Shown here: positions 35,494-48,208 of the stretch, piece by piece
Numbering within the stretch: position 1 is the first letter of the stretch
Layout of the letters: each line of letters starts with the position of its first letter
Assembly (NCBI GenBank): GCA_963580455.1
Contig: OY756963.1
Coordinates: 22,153,555-22,217,554, forward strand
DNA: 64,000 nucleotides
Direction of reading: 5' to 3'
DNA from: Euonymus europaeus
Lineage: Eukaryota > Streptophyta > Magnoliopsida > Celastrales > Celastraceae
Made by a program: the position numbers and the translations under genes
The notes under the pieces: model-generated
Told to the model about the DNA's origin: nothing
What the model saw: the letters and a program-made list of their open reading frames with translations, nothing else
The model's database searches: none

Positions 35494-36492
35494 TTCAATT
35501 TTTATTTGCTATTTTCAATGAGATTATTATGATGTGTATTATTTTAATAAAACTGTAAAAATGCCATTCTGATTTTGTAAAATAAAATACATTATGCTTG
35601 CTTTAGGCACCTGTGGCAATGACTGCATAGAGAATGGTATAAGTTTTGGTTGATGTATAAATCCTGGGTTTTACTTTTACCTTGAAACTTTATCTTGAAT
35701 CTCATGGCATGCGTGCCCACCATATTCAATTTATGCGGGATTTAAAACTGAAACAGAGCATATATTGAGCTGGATATAAGAGAAACTCAGATCTTTCCGG
35801 CAAGACAACCTGCCTCCGATAAAAACTTCGCTGCTGAACGGCATTGATTGTCGAGCCCCTGCACCGATGTATACCGCTAGAAGAGCAGAGTGATGTATTG
35901 TTGTGTTGGGCCATGGTTGATAATGATTATTCTAGGCTGTTCTTGCGACGTGAGAACTAATTCCAAGAATGACTGCCATCGTTTACTCGCCATTGAAAAG
36001 ACGTATAATAAAGGATTAGTTCACGTGTCACACAAGTTTGGTAAAATGAGATTTATATTTTGAGTGGATGAGTGTTGCGCCATTTTGAGAGGATGGGATA
36101 TTACGCTGGTTACTCTTCAGTGCAAGGTAGAGCAACTTGATAGCCCTCAATACTTTGAGGTCAGTGGTTCAAATCCGTCTCCCAAACTATTTTTTTATCA
36201 TTATAGTAGCACTTGCAACTCTATTGAATAATTTATCTTATACAAATCAAAGACGATTAAAATATTAGCAATTTGCGACCTCAATAGTCATACACTCATA
36301 CATGTAGTCTTGTGCATTTAACTCTTAACATCTCAACTACCAGATCTCTCAGCGTTGTATATAAATACATTAAATTAAATTAATAGCAGAATAAAATCCG
36401 CCAGAATTTTTGACAATTTATGTTTTTCATAGTAATTCAAATGAAAAAATAAGAGAAAAGAACAAAGATAAGCATAAAAAACAAAATATTAT
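35494..36492. other. Intergenic region between CIA1 and the BIC gene
   Basis: It holds the CIA1 3' end, with AATAAA-like signals near 35546 and 35580, and a plastid trnfM-like relic at 36.12 kb. The end adjoining 36493 is the 3' flank of the minus-strand BIC gene. Confidence 0.6.
36121..36187 (+). pseudogene. Degenerate plastid-type trnfM (initiator tRNA) relic
   Basis: GGTAGAGCAACTTGATAGC matches the D-arm region of chloroplast initiator tRNA-fMet, and TTTGAGGTCAGTGGTTCAAA with TCCGTCTCCCAAAC matches its anticodon 3' stem, T-arm and acceptor end. About eight bases, including half of the anticodon stem, are missing and the acceptor stem no longer pairs. It cannot be a functional tRNA. It is best read as old organelle-derived DNA in the nucleus. 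Confidence 0.5.
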
Positions 36493-36996
36493 TCAACAAC
36501 TATTTTCTATCCTTAACCTGGTGGAATTGGCTCTCCTTCCCTTATCAACCAAAGATGCACGAGCAGAGACGATGCCATTAGGAACTAAACAAGCATCAAA
36601 TGCAGAACAATCAATCCAATCCTTCAAGAGTTCCTCCTGACCCCATATATCAGGAATCCAAATCCTCCTTGCGCCCTCAATTCTTTGTCTCTTTGGCCTC
36701 CCACGACCATCATAATCTTCCAGCACTGCTGCCTCCCACGCACCAGTTTCCTTTCCATTATCATCCACTGTCTTGCCTTGCGATGTCACTTCTTTGTCAA
36801 AGCATCCGTCGGTTTTCAACGAAGTGCATTCTCCACCAGATTCATGGCCTTCATGCCGAATATCTTGCAAAGATAAGCTTTGTAGTTTAATATGACTATC
36901 ACTGGATACCCCAGGTTTGCTGGCTTCTATTGGAAGTGACGGAGCTGGATTACTAAGCTCCACAGAGTTTTCGTGGCTACTCATGCTGTCTTTCAT
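36493..36996 (-). CDS. BIC1/BIC2-type blue-light inhibitor of cryptochromes
   Basis: BIC proteins bind photoexcited cryptochrome 2 and block its dimerisation, damping blue-light responses. The C-terminal half carries the conserved cryptochrome-interacting block: [58 protein letters not shown]. The N-terminal half is low-complexity Ser/Glu/Asp-rich, as usual. I chose the ATG at 36996 (167 residues; [10 protein letters not shown]). The next at 36984 is almost as good, and the frame is open upstream to 37131, which reads like a 5' leader. The family member (BIC1 or BIC2) is not resolved. Single exon, no truncation seen. Confidence 0.87.
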   Translation of the reverse strand: MKDSMSSHENSVELSNPAPSLPIEASKPGVSSDSHIKLQSLSLQDIRHEGHESGGECTSLKTDGCFDKEVTSQGKTVDDNGKETGAWEAAVLEDYDGRGRPKRQRIEGARRIWIPDIWGQEELLKDWIDCSAFDACLVPNGIVSARASLVDKGRRANSTRLRIENSC

Positions 36997-38298
36997 GAAG
37001 CAGAGAAACAGATATGAAGAAGGAATAAATCTAGATCTTGCAATTTCTTCTGCTGTTGCTTCTTGCTGTGGCACGTTCCTCTTTTTGTGGTAGGAAGATT
37101 GGTGGGCAGTCGGTTTGCACGTCACGCACAAACTGTTTAATTTTGTATGGTATGTAAAAAGTGTACGTGTCGTTATTAGTCTGAGGGGAGATTCCTCTAA
37201 CTAAGGAAATTGAAAAGGAGAGGCAAAATTAGAATTGCGTGATTTTACTTCAATCAATTTTTAATACATTATGAGGTTGATGTTGAATGTGGCAATGGGC
37301 GGAACTATTTACACCCACATGAGGTTGATGAATGTGGAAATGGTCGGAACTATTCACACCCACGGGTGCCCATTTCCTGTGAGTGGTGTGGGAGCCACCA
37401 ACAAATATGATATACCAATTTCACGAACAAACAAATAACATAATAGATACTATTACAGATACTTTACCTAGGCCCCCTAATATATACAATGACATTAGTA
37501 ATTATATACCAAGTGACATCTATGTGTTTTTTTTAAATGTATTCTCTTATAATTTAGCGAACTATTAACTTACCATGTTGATCCAAAGCTAGGACTGGCG
37601 AAGAATATTATTTAATCAAGATTATTAATTTATCCAGGTTACAGTGTATTTGATCAAATTCTTAGTAAAATTATTAAGCGAGATTATCAAATGTGATAAC
37701 TCATAAATTACAATTGTAATCGTTGAATATCGATATGATTTTTATAATACAATATTTCAATTTCAATTTATATTTTTTAATAAGAGCCATAAATAACTCA
37801 AAAAATTACATTGAACCAAAGAATTTTTTTCCGTTTCTTGTTTGGGTGTGTTCACGTTCAAGCAGATCTTTAGTACAACACAAAAAACACTCAGACCAGC
37901 CTTCTGTTTTAGTCCATTGAAAGAAATGGCCCACAGCTTCGACTCTCTTCTCCCTATGGGCCTCCCCTCCCCACGTTAACTCCACCTTCTATCCAAGTAA
38001 CAATGAGTAAGGTGATCTCCTTCACGCAACTCCACACCTAATTATCCCTCCCTTAACCCAACTTATTTTTAATCCAACATAACCTTAAGACTTAAGCCTT
38101 AAAGTTGCAGAAGTGGTTGAAAGGTAAGATGGCCTAATGATGCTGGGTTAGGGAAAACCTCTAAGAACCAACTCGGAATTCTGTATATTACTTATCAAAG
38201 ATAATTACTTTAGGGACTGTGGAACTAACGCCTATAGAAGCACACCTTCTCTCCCAGCACAGGGAGCAAGGAGGAAATGAATGGGGAGTGATTCTACC
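36997..38298. other. Promoter side of the BIC gene and 3' flank of FtsZ2
   Basis: No coding sequence. At 37270-37400 a short phrase is duplicated (ATGAGGTTGATG...GGCGGAACTATT, then again with GGTCGGAACTATT) about 50 bp apart. The rest is AT-rich without visible features. Confidence 0.6.
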
Positions 38299-41200
38299 TC
38301 AAGCTCTTGGAAAGCGTGAATGCTCTTTCCTCTTTAGGAACTCAGGGATCTCCACAGCACTGACATCTCGCTGCGTGCTTGCCTACGCATTGAATACAAC
38401 TCGGTAAAGTTTTCTTTTTTTTTATAAGCAACTCGAGAAAAGTTTTAAGAGGAGAAAGAGACGGAGAGTTTGAAGAAAAACCTGGAGAGGTCGGCCTTCA
38501 TTTTCTTCTTGGCGTTTGAATCCAGTGGCAATTAGAGTAATACTGACCTGAATCAACCAATAAGTAAAGCTCATTATTACAAAGATTATCGAAAAATAGG
38601 TAAAGATAAACAATTCTAGTGCAAATAAAATAAAATCAAAACTGTTCTTGGTAAAGGTATTAACTGCCCACAATTCTCCCAGGTAGGTGCTCAAAACAAA
38701 TTCTTTTTCAATTCAAAAAAAGAAAAGACAAGGACAGAATAATCAATGTAAATTTCATCTAATTTCTGATTTTGGTTGTTCATGGAGCACAAACAGTCAT
38801 CTATGCAGGTAACCGAGATGCAAAAATTGAACCATAAGTAATCACTTACTTGACCACTTAGTGAGGGATCTATCACTGCACCAAATATTAAATTCGCTGT
38901 TGGATCCACAAGATCATATATAACCTCTGCAGCGGCATTCACCTGCAAAAAATCAATGATCAGAGACAGAAGGAGATGATCCAATTTGATTGAAATAAGT
39001 ATGGTCTGATGAGCTTTGCCAAAAGGGCATATTTACATGATATAGATAAATTTTGACTTGAGAACAGTAGTGTAACTTCTCTAGAAAAATTGTCATGATA
39101 AAAGTGCGTTCTTTGAAGTATTCGTCACGTTTCTACATAAATTTCTCATTGATCCAGAGTACGATTATTAAAATGCACACTAACAAGATATGGCAGAAGT
39201 AGTTTATAGCAGACTGATCTGATTCACAACTTTCACCTCAAGATTTTACTTAAATAGCAAGGAAAAAAAACCAATATCCAGAGATCTTAAGATCGGATAG
39301 TAAGAAAACAACAGGACAAGGGTGAATCAGGACGAATCTGATGAAGCAAATGCTGAAGAAGGTGGGATGCACTCTTCACACTGCATCTGACACCCCGGCA
39401 ATGGCTTTCTCTGCTACAATTTCTGTTTTTGTTTCAGCATTCTAGATTTATCCACTAGGTCAAATGGGTTGGTTCTTTGAAACTGTCTGATGGTGCAGAT
39501 ATATTTAGGTTCATTCCCAAAACAAATATGTGTATGTATGGTTTTTCCCAGAGAGAGTGGTCAAGTGGCATAAGTTGTTATAAAAGTATAAAGCCATCTA
39601 CTTCTAGAGCTCAGTTTCATACAACCCAATCTTGATTCCTTGAAAGATCAGATTACACTGAAACAGTGCTGACAAGTTACAGCACAGGAAAGATATAGGC
39701 ATGGAACAACTTCATGAGAGAGAGAGAGAGAGAGAGAGATGTACCTCAAGCAGCGTCAAATCACTCCCACCGGTTATGTTCCACACAATTCCTGTGGCCC
39801 TCTCTATACCAATATCTAGTAAAGGTGACTGGACAGCGTTTAATGCAGCATCTCTTGCCCTTGTCTCCCCTACCAAAAGCAAAAATAAAAAATAAAAACA
39901 TGAAGTCTGATTAATGTGATTTGCAATTCCTGTTCAAAATGTAGCTTGGTTGATGAAGCTGACTTGCATTGGTACCACCAACATGCCACTTTAATCTATC
40001 GATTCTATCCAAATCAACAGATGCAAGTGTATTCATTATTTGTTTTCTTCCCGTTTTCTTAATAAAAAGAAAAAAATTTAGTTAAAGACATTCAATATTG
40101 TGTGGGCATAAGTGCACATAGCAGGACCTATCCCTTGAATATCATAGGCATCGAACCATTATAAAGTATAAAACCTTTGGCAGTTCTGTCAAAACCAATA
40201 ATGAAGAACCTGATATAAAGTTGCATTTATTGTGGTTGCATGCATGAAGCGCTTAAATCTTGAGCTCTTCAAATTTGATTACAAGGAATATAAATAGTAA
40301 AAAATTGATCTGTACTATTCAATGAACACCACTTGCATTTTTTCAACAAACAATGCTTTATGGAAGCAAATATTAGTACAGGGCAATCATGGTACTGTGG
40401 AAATTCATATAGCTGTTTCTCATCCTTGACACAACCAAGGGTCCAAGGGCCCCAAGTTTCATGATTAACTACAGCTAGCATTGACTTGTCATTAGTTCGT
40501 TTGGATCAGAGTATGTTGATAGAGTATAAGCTCTCGTAAAACGTAAAAGCTGAGAGTGTCTGAGAGTATGGGGACAGAGTATAAGCTAGCTTATACTCTG
40601 AAACAAACGGAGGCGGTGTGGAAAAATGGCAATGAGGTTTTGGAAAACATAATTCCAAATACAGGCAATCCTCCTTAAAAAACCAGAGAACAAAGGTTTG
40701 GGTGCTTAATTTGAACTTACCAGTTGCAGTTCCTATTCCCATCAGGGAAGATCCTGCATTTGCCATTATAGCTCTCACATCAGCAAAGTCCACATTTACC
40801 AGTCCTGGAATCTATAGCATAAGAAATGACCATCAGTGAAAAACTACAGAGACCAATAGCCTGCTTGGGTAATACTTGGAAAGCCAAATCATAAACTCTA
40901 ACCACCTAAACCAGGTTGATGAACCAATAGAAACCTTTCACAGCCAAACATTTAAAAAATTCAAATTACCAATTCCAAGTTCCAACAGACATGTTCACCA
41001 TCCAAGTATAAGTTCCAGTACAACACGCTAATTTTTTATTACTAAAATGTCCACAGCTGAACTGCTTGTATCAATAAATTCAGTAGTACCATACAAGAAA
41101 TTCATCATCACTATCTGACCTGAAAAGTCTTAATGAAACACGATAACATTACAAACATCAGTATAGGAATACCTGAATTTTTTTAATGAAACATGATAAT

Positions 41201-42889
41201 ATTGCAAACATCAGTATAGGAATATATGCCTATATGGTGTCTCCATAAACTGATACAAGTGGATCCTGAGAAGATACTGTTGTACCTTCTGTCCTGTACT
41301 ATGGATCCTGAGAAGACAATGATGTGCCTTCTGTATACTTTCTATCGTTATTAGCATAGTGAGAAGGAATCAGAAACCATTTCTATCGATTATGCATAAA
41401 TGTAGGAGGACGCATTTAGACACACATACCGTAATTATATCAGAGATACCACGAACACCTTGTCGTAAAATATCATCAGCCAGGTTGAATGCTTCTGTTA
41501 CAGGTGTGGACTGAGAAACAGCAGTCAATAATTTGTCATTTGGAATAACAATGAGTGTATCAACGTTGTCTCTCAAAGCTGCAATTCCTTCCTGGGCTTG
41601 AACTGCCCTTCTTCGCCCCTCAAAAGAGAAAGGGGTTGTGACAATTCCAACAGTCAGTATGCCCATTGACTTTGCAACCCCTGCAATCACGGGAGCCCCA
41701 CCAGTACCAGTGCCTCCCCCCATTCCAGCCTGCACACAGAAACTGTAAGTAATAAAACAAGAAAAAAGGACTGGGACTCCTCTGTATCTCTGACATTTAG
41801 GAATCTTTTTCCAATGAACTCTTGCCATGTTTTATCCTTTTAAACATAATGTCTCTTGAACCCAAAATCAAGAAGCAGTATCAGTTCTTAACATCACGTC
41901 CAACCAACAACTTAGCAAGCGACAATCCATCAGCAAGCCATGGAAAGAGGATTTGAGTGGATTATTGTCCCTCCTCAACATTTTAGGCATATAGCATCAT
42001 GTACACTGCAAATTCATTAGTAAGGTACTTGCATGTTGTCTTGACTGATAAGCTGACATTAAATTCCATACTTTCCTTTGACAATGCCTTTGGATCTAGA
42101 CGTAAAATGGCAACTGTAAATGCCAGGTAGCATATATTCGTATTAGTAATTCGCAGTTAAAAGGAGAAAATTGCAATTACCGAGTTATTGCCCAAATGAA
42201 GCAAAAATTAACAGCTTTGTTGAACAATTTTAATGTCTCCCTAAACTTACAGTAACAAAGACCATATCTGACCCATGAAGTGCCTCTTCTATTGATTCTT
42301 TACTCTCCTTGGCAGCATTCATGCCAATCTCTGGGTTCCCACCAGCACCAAGACCCCTGGTTAGCTCTTCACCAATTGGTATTCGATGCTCGGGAATAAC
42401 AGGTGACATTCTCAAGGCTTGAACATCAGTGTTGACAATCCAGAATTCTACACCCTTCATTGAACTCTCTATCATGCGATTAACTGCATTCGACCCACCT
42501 CCTCCCACTCCAATCACTTTGATCCTAGCTTCACTGTAATTACTTGAACTGGATGTACCACCAAGGCTCTCAGTGACATTTCCACTTGAACTGTCCTTTC
42601 TTTGGATGCTTATTGTGTTGTTTCCTTTAAGCATTGAGATTTCCGGATGCAGATTCAGAAAGGGGTCTTTATTGTCATATGGACTGACACTGTGAGAGTT
42701 TGATGAACATTCAACCTGAGGTAATCTCAATTTTTGGCCTGTGATGAAATATCTATGCTTATTATCAAGGATCTTAAGCGAGCTGAATTGCCCCAGGTGA
42801 TTCTCCACTAGAAGTCTCCCTCTAGTCAACATTCTGATGGGGTTTTGAGTATCAGAAGCCAGAGAATATGGTGAAATGCAATTCGCCAT
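38299..42889 (-). CDS. FTSZ2: Plastid division protein FtsZ2
   Basis: Tubulin-like GTPase that forms the stromal Z-ring with FtsZ1 and is tethered by ARC6. Seven exons: 42251-42889, 41430-41729, 40721-40811, 39745-39869, 38850-38942, 38482-38547, 38299-38382; 1398 nt, 465 residues. Residues 1 to about 60 form the transit peptide. GTP-binding motifs are [17 protein letters not shown] (about 123-139) and the tubulin signature GMGGGTGTG (about 215-223), with NPEIGMNAA and [17 protein letters not shown] downstream. The C-terminus has EIPEFLKRK, the ARC6-binding core that separates FtsZ2 from FtsZ1. The segment between RPLQ and SAVEIPEF is shorter than in Arabidopsis FtsZ2-1. Upstream, 43.0-43.6 kb probably holds the 5' leader. 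Confidence 0.95.
39714..39740 (+). repeat. GA microsatellite touching an FtsZ2 splice donor
   Basis: About 13 GA units (CT on the coding strand) begin 4 bp inside the intron after the GT of FtsZ2 exon 4. Confidence 0.9.
40497..40610. mobile_element. Short MITE in an FtsZ2 intron
   Basis: About 114 bp bounded by CGTTTGGATCAGAGTATG (40499) and its imperfect complement (reverse reading CCGTTTGTTTCAGAGTATAA). The 18-base end recurs exactly, in reverse, at 44107-44125, and with changes near 57808, so this is a small repeat family. The class (PIF/Harbinger or hAT) cannot be decided because the target duplication is unclear. Confidence 0.5.
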
Positions 42890-45445
42890 CTCAACAGACA
42901 ACAGGAACACACTAGGAATGGCAGAAACGAAGGCACTGGAGATCAACAGATATAGCTGTTCATATGACTCAAATGGCCATAAACACCTGTTCATCAAAAA
43001 TTATAACCGGTTGCCAATCTTTATATATAACATAGACCGTGATACTGCTAGCTGTATGTATTAATAAGGAGTGCCCCATACTACAATGAAAAGAAGAACA
43101 AAAACCGCAGACCGCAGCCTAGGGTAAGACGTATTTGTTACAAAAACTCAAACTCACAAATGGAAATCGTGAAAATCAACTAAAACTGAGAATATTATAG
43201 ATACATTGCAAGTAAAACAACAGCATATCATCGAAATTAAACTTGAGAGGAAATGGCAGCAACCTTAGAGAGCAGATTGATTGACGTAAAAAAAAAAGTG
43301 CAGTAAATCATCAACAAATGCATCGAAATCAAGCAAAGAAAAGAAACGGCAGAGACCAACCTTGGTGAACATACTAATCGAAGTTACAGATAGCGGATTT
43401 CCATGAACCATTTGCGTACTAAGAAAAATCACAATTGTAGGTTAAGGTAAAAGGAAATGTCAAACAAAACAACAAGAATCCAGCGAAGAGAAATAATTCG
43501 TTTTTCTGGAGGAAAGTGCGCATTCCAGTAAAAGAAGACGAGCCGCAGCGAAAGCAACAACGTGAGATCGCGAACCCCAATTTTTTTTTTCTTTTTTTTT
43601 CCAAAAGTATAGGAATAAAAACTAACGACAAATTACAAGAAAACCTCCACAATTAACCTAAATTGCAGTTTTCTTCCTAAATTTTTAGTTTTTTTTTATT
43701 TGTCCTTTCGGTTTGTTTTTTTTTTCAAATGCACATCCAGCACACATAAACTAAACGAAACCATGTCCACGGAGATATACGCTATCCAATTTATAAGCTC
43801 AATTTTTTTGATTATCAATCATATCAGTTATATATCAAAAAAAAATCTCGCTTTCTTTTATTTTCTCTATTCTCCCACACATTTGTCATTTTATCTTTCA
43901 AAATATATGTTAGGTTTTGAAAAAAATTACATATTCGAATTCAACTCATAAAGCTATTTCCAATAATACTCATATTCAATAGCTTTTATTTCATTATTAA
44001 ACTAATTTACATACCCCTCATAGTAAATTGATAGTTTATATGCTATTAAAATTTACGTTCATACAAACAACTCATAACATATTTGATAACTTATATGCTA
44101 TCAGACATACTCTGATCCAAACGGAGGTAAAACTTTGGACCTCGAGATTCTAGACAACTTAACCAATCAATTACCTCCCATTTTCATGTCCTTTCGGTAT
44201 TGGAAACACATTCAACTCGTCAGGTACAAAGCTTTTGCCTCGAGCACTTCATTATTATTTTTTATGCACTTTTGCCTTTATTTTGAGTACTTCCAATCGA
44301 AATTCGAAAATCTACTGCATTGCTTTTATATAATCTAATACTAAAATTATATAGCTCGTGCATTTCCGGCAATTCTATGGCGAGTCCCAACCTTCATTCC
44401 GTACTCGCGTCCATGGCTATCTAAAGCACAGTCTCTCGGTCATTCGATCCCTGGGGTTTCGGCCTCCCTACGCCGTCCAATCTGATTTTACCGTTGTCTC
44501 CCATCTGAGTCATGGGGGCTTCATCTGCGTGTCCACATCTCCGCCCTTGAAGCTGATTCACAAAATTGTCTTTTCCCATCGAACGCCATCTGCTGCGAAC
44601 TGTTGAATACCTATCGTCTTTTTCCATCGAACGTCATCTCCTGCAAACTGTTGGATACCTCAGTGCTGGGTCGACCCGCACCACGGAATATGCTTTCCGT
44701 TTACACATCTCGTTTGTAATGATTTTGGGTAATTCAATTGAGAAGCTACTCCATTGCTTTTACTTATATTTTACGACTTTTGTCCTCTACATTCTGCTTC
44801 GCAGGTGCTCATATTTATTAATCCGAACTCTAAACAACAGTGTCTTTGCGGTGAATCTTTCATGGAAAATTGCTAGCAGCGGAGCCAGAACTTCTCAAAA
44901 TATTGGCGCCACAAAGCATGCTGAATTAGTCCACTTTCCTTCTTATAGGGGGGATTCTATCACACAATAAGTTATCTAAACTGAATTAAAATCTATTGGC
45001 TACCATGTTACATTAACATTAGTGAAAGGAAGAGCATAATAATGTTACATTAGTGAAAGGATTAGGAAGAGCGAATACGTTCAGCGTTCTTGCCGGCCAG
45101 AGGACAATGCTACTCTACTCTCAAAGAAGAAAAAACGAAATCTCAAGACAAATCCCTGTTATACAAAATTGTCAGAACACTAAGACCCAAGAAAGGTCGT
45201 CTTCTTTCCATAATTCAGGCGCAGCCATTCTTGCAAATACCGATCTGGTAACTGGTGCAATTCTAAATCTTCCACCATCCCTCATTTCCTCTTATATATG
45301 TTGACACTTGCCCCTTTTTCTCTTTTAGCTTCATTTCTTTAATGAAATGTTGGTCTGCTGACAAATTAACTAGAAGATGAGTGCATATGCATTGCATGCA
45401 ATAGAAATATGAAACTGTATTCTGACCTACCATCACTTTTTTACT
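42890..45445. other. FtsZ2 5' region and intergenic DNA up to ABI5
   Basis: The segment 42890-43600 is the likely leader and promoter of FtsZ2. A single MITE end (CATACTCTGATCCAAACGG) lies at 44107-44125. Two near-identical 46-bp copies (TTTTCCCATCGAACGCCATC... / TTTTTCCATCGAACGTCATC...) lie at 44571-44661, and a phrase containing TGCATTGCTTTTATATA near 44320 recurs as CCATTGCTTTTACTTATATT near 44750. Small open frames are present on the plus strand but show no family motif. Confidence 0.5.
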
Positions 45446-46994
45446 TCAAAGAGGGCAACTTGAATTCCTTCTCATCGTCCTTAGCTTCTCTTTTGCCTTC
45501 TGTGCCTTTGTTGGAGTTCTGTTTTCCAATTCCTCAAAATACTGCTTAAAAGGGATGGGAAGTGTAAAACTTCAGTACAGAAAAACTCGAAGATAGAAAA
45601 GAATATGATACTCCGATCGGCAAATATGATTTGTATGATTTTATCAGATTACCTGTTGCTTCTTTTCTCTCTCCAGCTCAGCCTGATCAAGTACAAGAAA
45701 CAATAAATATACCATAATCCATAAACCACTCAAACACAGCCAACAAGATTTTGACTGATGAAGATTTTACCAGAGCTTGTCTAAGTTGGGCATTCTCTTC
45801 TTTTAATTGATTCAGTTCCGCTTCCAGTTCAACCGTGTATGCCTGTAAAACACAAGAAATTGGCAAAACCTCAACTATATATGTTCCTTCAAAGATTTTC
45901 TTGAAAGGTTTATTCAACAAATGCACCTGTTTTCTGGCTCTAGACCTTGCAGCTGACTCTCTGTTCTTAATCATCCTGCGCTGCCTCCTCTCCACCACCA
46001 CCTCCACAGGTCCATCAACAATCCTTTTCCTTCCTTTTAATCCGCACATATCCATCCCAAACTGACTCGACATATTATCAACCTGATTACGCATCCCATC
46101 TGACGTCACTGGACTCAACGGTGCCACCGCCATTCCAATCCCCTGAGCTGGCGGCCCATATCCACCGCCATTTCCCATTCTCCCACCATAACCGGCCCCA
46201 GCTGGAGGACCCACTGGGTACCCATTAGTACTTTTTCCACCACCACCAAAACCTGATGACTCCACCATAGGCCCACTATAAGGTGCAACGCCGCCACTAC
46301 TGACACAGCCGCCGCCGGCTGCCATAGCCACAATTGGCCTGGGAACAAAACTGGGTCCCACAGCTGGGGTAGCATTGCTATTTTGGTATATCTTGTACTG
46401 AGATTGCTGTTGTTGTGGTGGTACTGGACATTGTTCCATTACTACTCCTGCTTTGACCAAGAAATCCTCCAGAGTCATCTCCCCAAAAGTGTGTTGCCTC
46501 AGAGCCGTCGCTGGATTCTGCACATTATCATCACTAGTACCAATACTACCTTGTCCTTGAACTTGGTTCTCTTTATTCTGTATTTCAGTCCAAACTTCGT
46601 CAACAGTTTTCCTGCACAGAGGTAAAGGCAGGGTAAGCGAGCCCTGCCTCGACAAGCTCTGTTGCCTAGCGATTGCTTTATTACTGTCCGATGTGGCTTC
46701 ACCCAAAGACTGGTTTGGTTGAGTGGTCTTATTGATTTGGGTAGTGTCAACATTGTTGATTACTTGATTTTCTTCAGCAGTCCAGATGCTCGTGAGGAAC
46801 TCGTCCATGTTCATTGAACCAAAGTTCTTGCCGCTCTCGCAGAGAGTGTGCTGGAACTCATCAAGTGTGAGCGAGTAGATTGAAGATTGTCTACCCAGTA
46901 ATGTGAGGGGATTGTCCCTTTGCTGTTGCTGGTCTGCTTGTAATTGTGACTCGACTTCTTCTGGGGATATCATTTCCGGTTCGCGAACCACCAT
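45446..46994 (-). CDS. ABI5: ABI5-type bZIP transcription factor
   Basis: Group A bZIP activator that binds ABA-responsive elements and mediates abscisic acid control of germination. Exons: 45927-46994, 45771-45842, 45653-45682, 45446-45541; 1266 nt, 421 residues. All conserved blocks are present: C1 (SIYSLTLDEFQHTLCESGKN, FGSMNMDEFLTSIW), C2 (RQGSLTLPLPLCRKTVDEVW), C3 (TFGEMTLEDFLVKAGVV), basic region (RRQRRMIKNRESAARSRARK), leucine heptads from exon 2 onwards, and C4 (LRTMRRNSSCPL). Kinase-type RQSS and RQGS sites lie in C1 and C2. A Gly-rich linker occupies about 225-285. The stretch PLSPVTSDGM, QVDNM and GMDMCGLKGRKR favours ABI5 itself over the ABF/AREB relatives. Three introns interrupt the zipper, as in the family. 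Confidence 0.92.
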
Positions 46995-48199
46995 TTTTTC
47001 CAGTTCTGAGTGACTGAAGTTGTGGCTGTTAGATTAAACCTACATTTGCAGTGCAAAGGAAGCAACAGAATAAATAATAAAAAAAACAGAGTCTGTTTTG
47101 CCGGACCTCGACCCAACTAACATGTTGGATAGGTTTGTGCTTGACTAGCCTTGCCCGAGTTTTGGTTTAGTGGGCTGTCCCGAGGGCATGCCTCCGGGGT
47201 TATTCTCTGTTATTAAAAAGAAGGTTTTCCCAAAAAAACAGTATATGTACAACCCCGTCGAATCAGATCAGATCCATCAATCATGAGAAAGCAAGTTCAT
47301 CAACTTTCAAGACCCATTTAAGTGTAAAATAAGCTTCAGACTTCAGAGTTCAAAGTTCAAACCTTGACAATCACGCATGATCCTGACCGAACCTGAGATT
47401 CCAAAAACATGGCCAACCAAAGCACTTTTCAATATCAAAGTGCGAATGGGCCCCAGTTATTTTTCTTTTTATTTTTGACTCTGACATTGCCGTCATGTTG
47501 TCCAATACACAACCACTACAGTAGGAAAATTGGTTTTTCAAACTTTCACGTGGATATATTTATGGAGAGATTAGGATGAGTACACTTGCAAGGAACCTTC
47601 ACTCTTAAAATAGGAATATCGGGTTAATTGGTGGATTAGAAAAGCAAAGAGTAAGTGGATATTTCCTTTTTCGGTAAACTTATAATGTACATGTTTGACA
47701 AATAAGAATATATATATATATAGAGAGAGAGAGAGGAAAACATATAAATTAATCATTCACTAATGCTTTGTTAGGCATTAGTGTCTAGGCAATAGTGATA
47801 GTCTGATAAATTAATCATTATATTAATTAAAACTAGTATTCCTCCTACTTCATTGAAGGGGTCAAGCGTTGTCAAACAAAAATAAATTCTTACTTCTAAC
47901 AAAATGACTTCCAATAGTATTCATAAACATGAAATTTACTAACGAGCCTATACACATCGATACAACTGAAATAAGTTGAACTGAGCTAGCTAGCAGATTG
48001 AAGAGGGGAGAAAAGAGGGGGAAGAAGAAGAGGAGGGTGAGAGAAGAATAGCTAAAGACGACTAACACAATTTTGTTCTTGTACTGTGGTCGTTATTGAT
48101 TTTTAAATCTAAAAAACACGTTTATTGTGTGAGAGATCCAAAACACTGTGATATTATGTCAAATTCGATGTGAGATATAAGCGTTGACAACGGAATTAA
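46995..48199. other. Promoter side of ABI5
   Basis: Contains a poly(A)-tailed LINE/SINE-like scrap at about 47100-47240 (GGTTTAGTGGGC, then ATTAAAAAGAAGG and a run of seven A), a candidate ABRE at 47547, and a mixed TA/GA microsatellite near 47708-47736. It ends at the CACTA element. Confidence 0.5.
47547..47553. promoter_or_regulatory. Candidate ABRE/G-box
   Basis: CACGTGG lies about 550 bp upstream of the ABI5 start. This is the core bound by ABI5-class bZIP proteins, so it could serve auto-regulation. A single core without a visible coupling element is weak evidence. Confidence 0.35.
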
Positions 48200-48208
48200 C
48201 ACTACAAC

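Noticed and set aside
36121..36187. Functional tRNA gene
   Set aside because: The anticodon stem is partly deleted and the acceptor ends do not pair.
43700..44970. Plus-strand frames of 67-134 codons upstream of FtsZ2
   Set aside because: Low-complexity composition over MITE-like and locally duplicated DNA, without splice-linked continuation or motifs.
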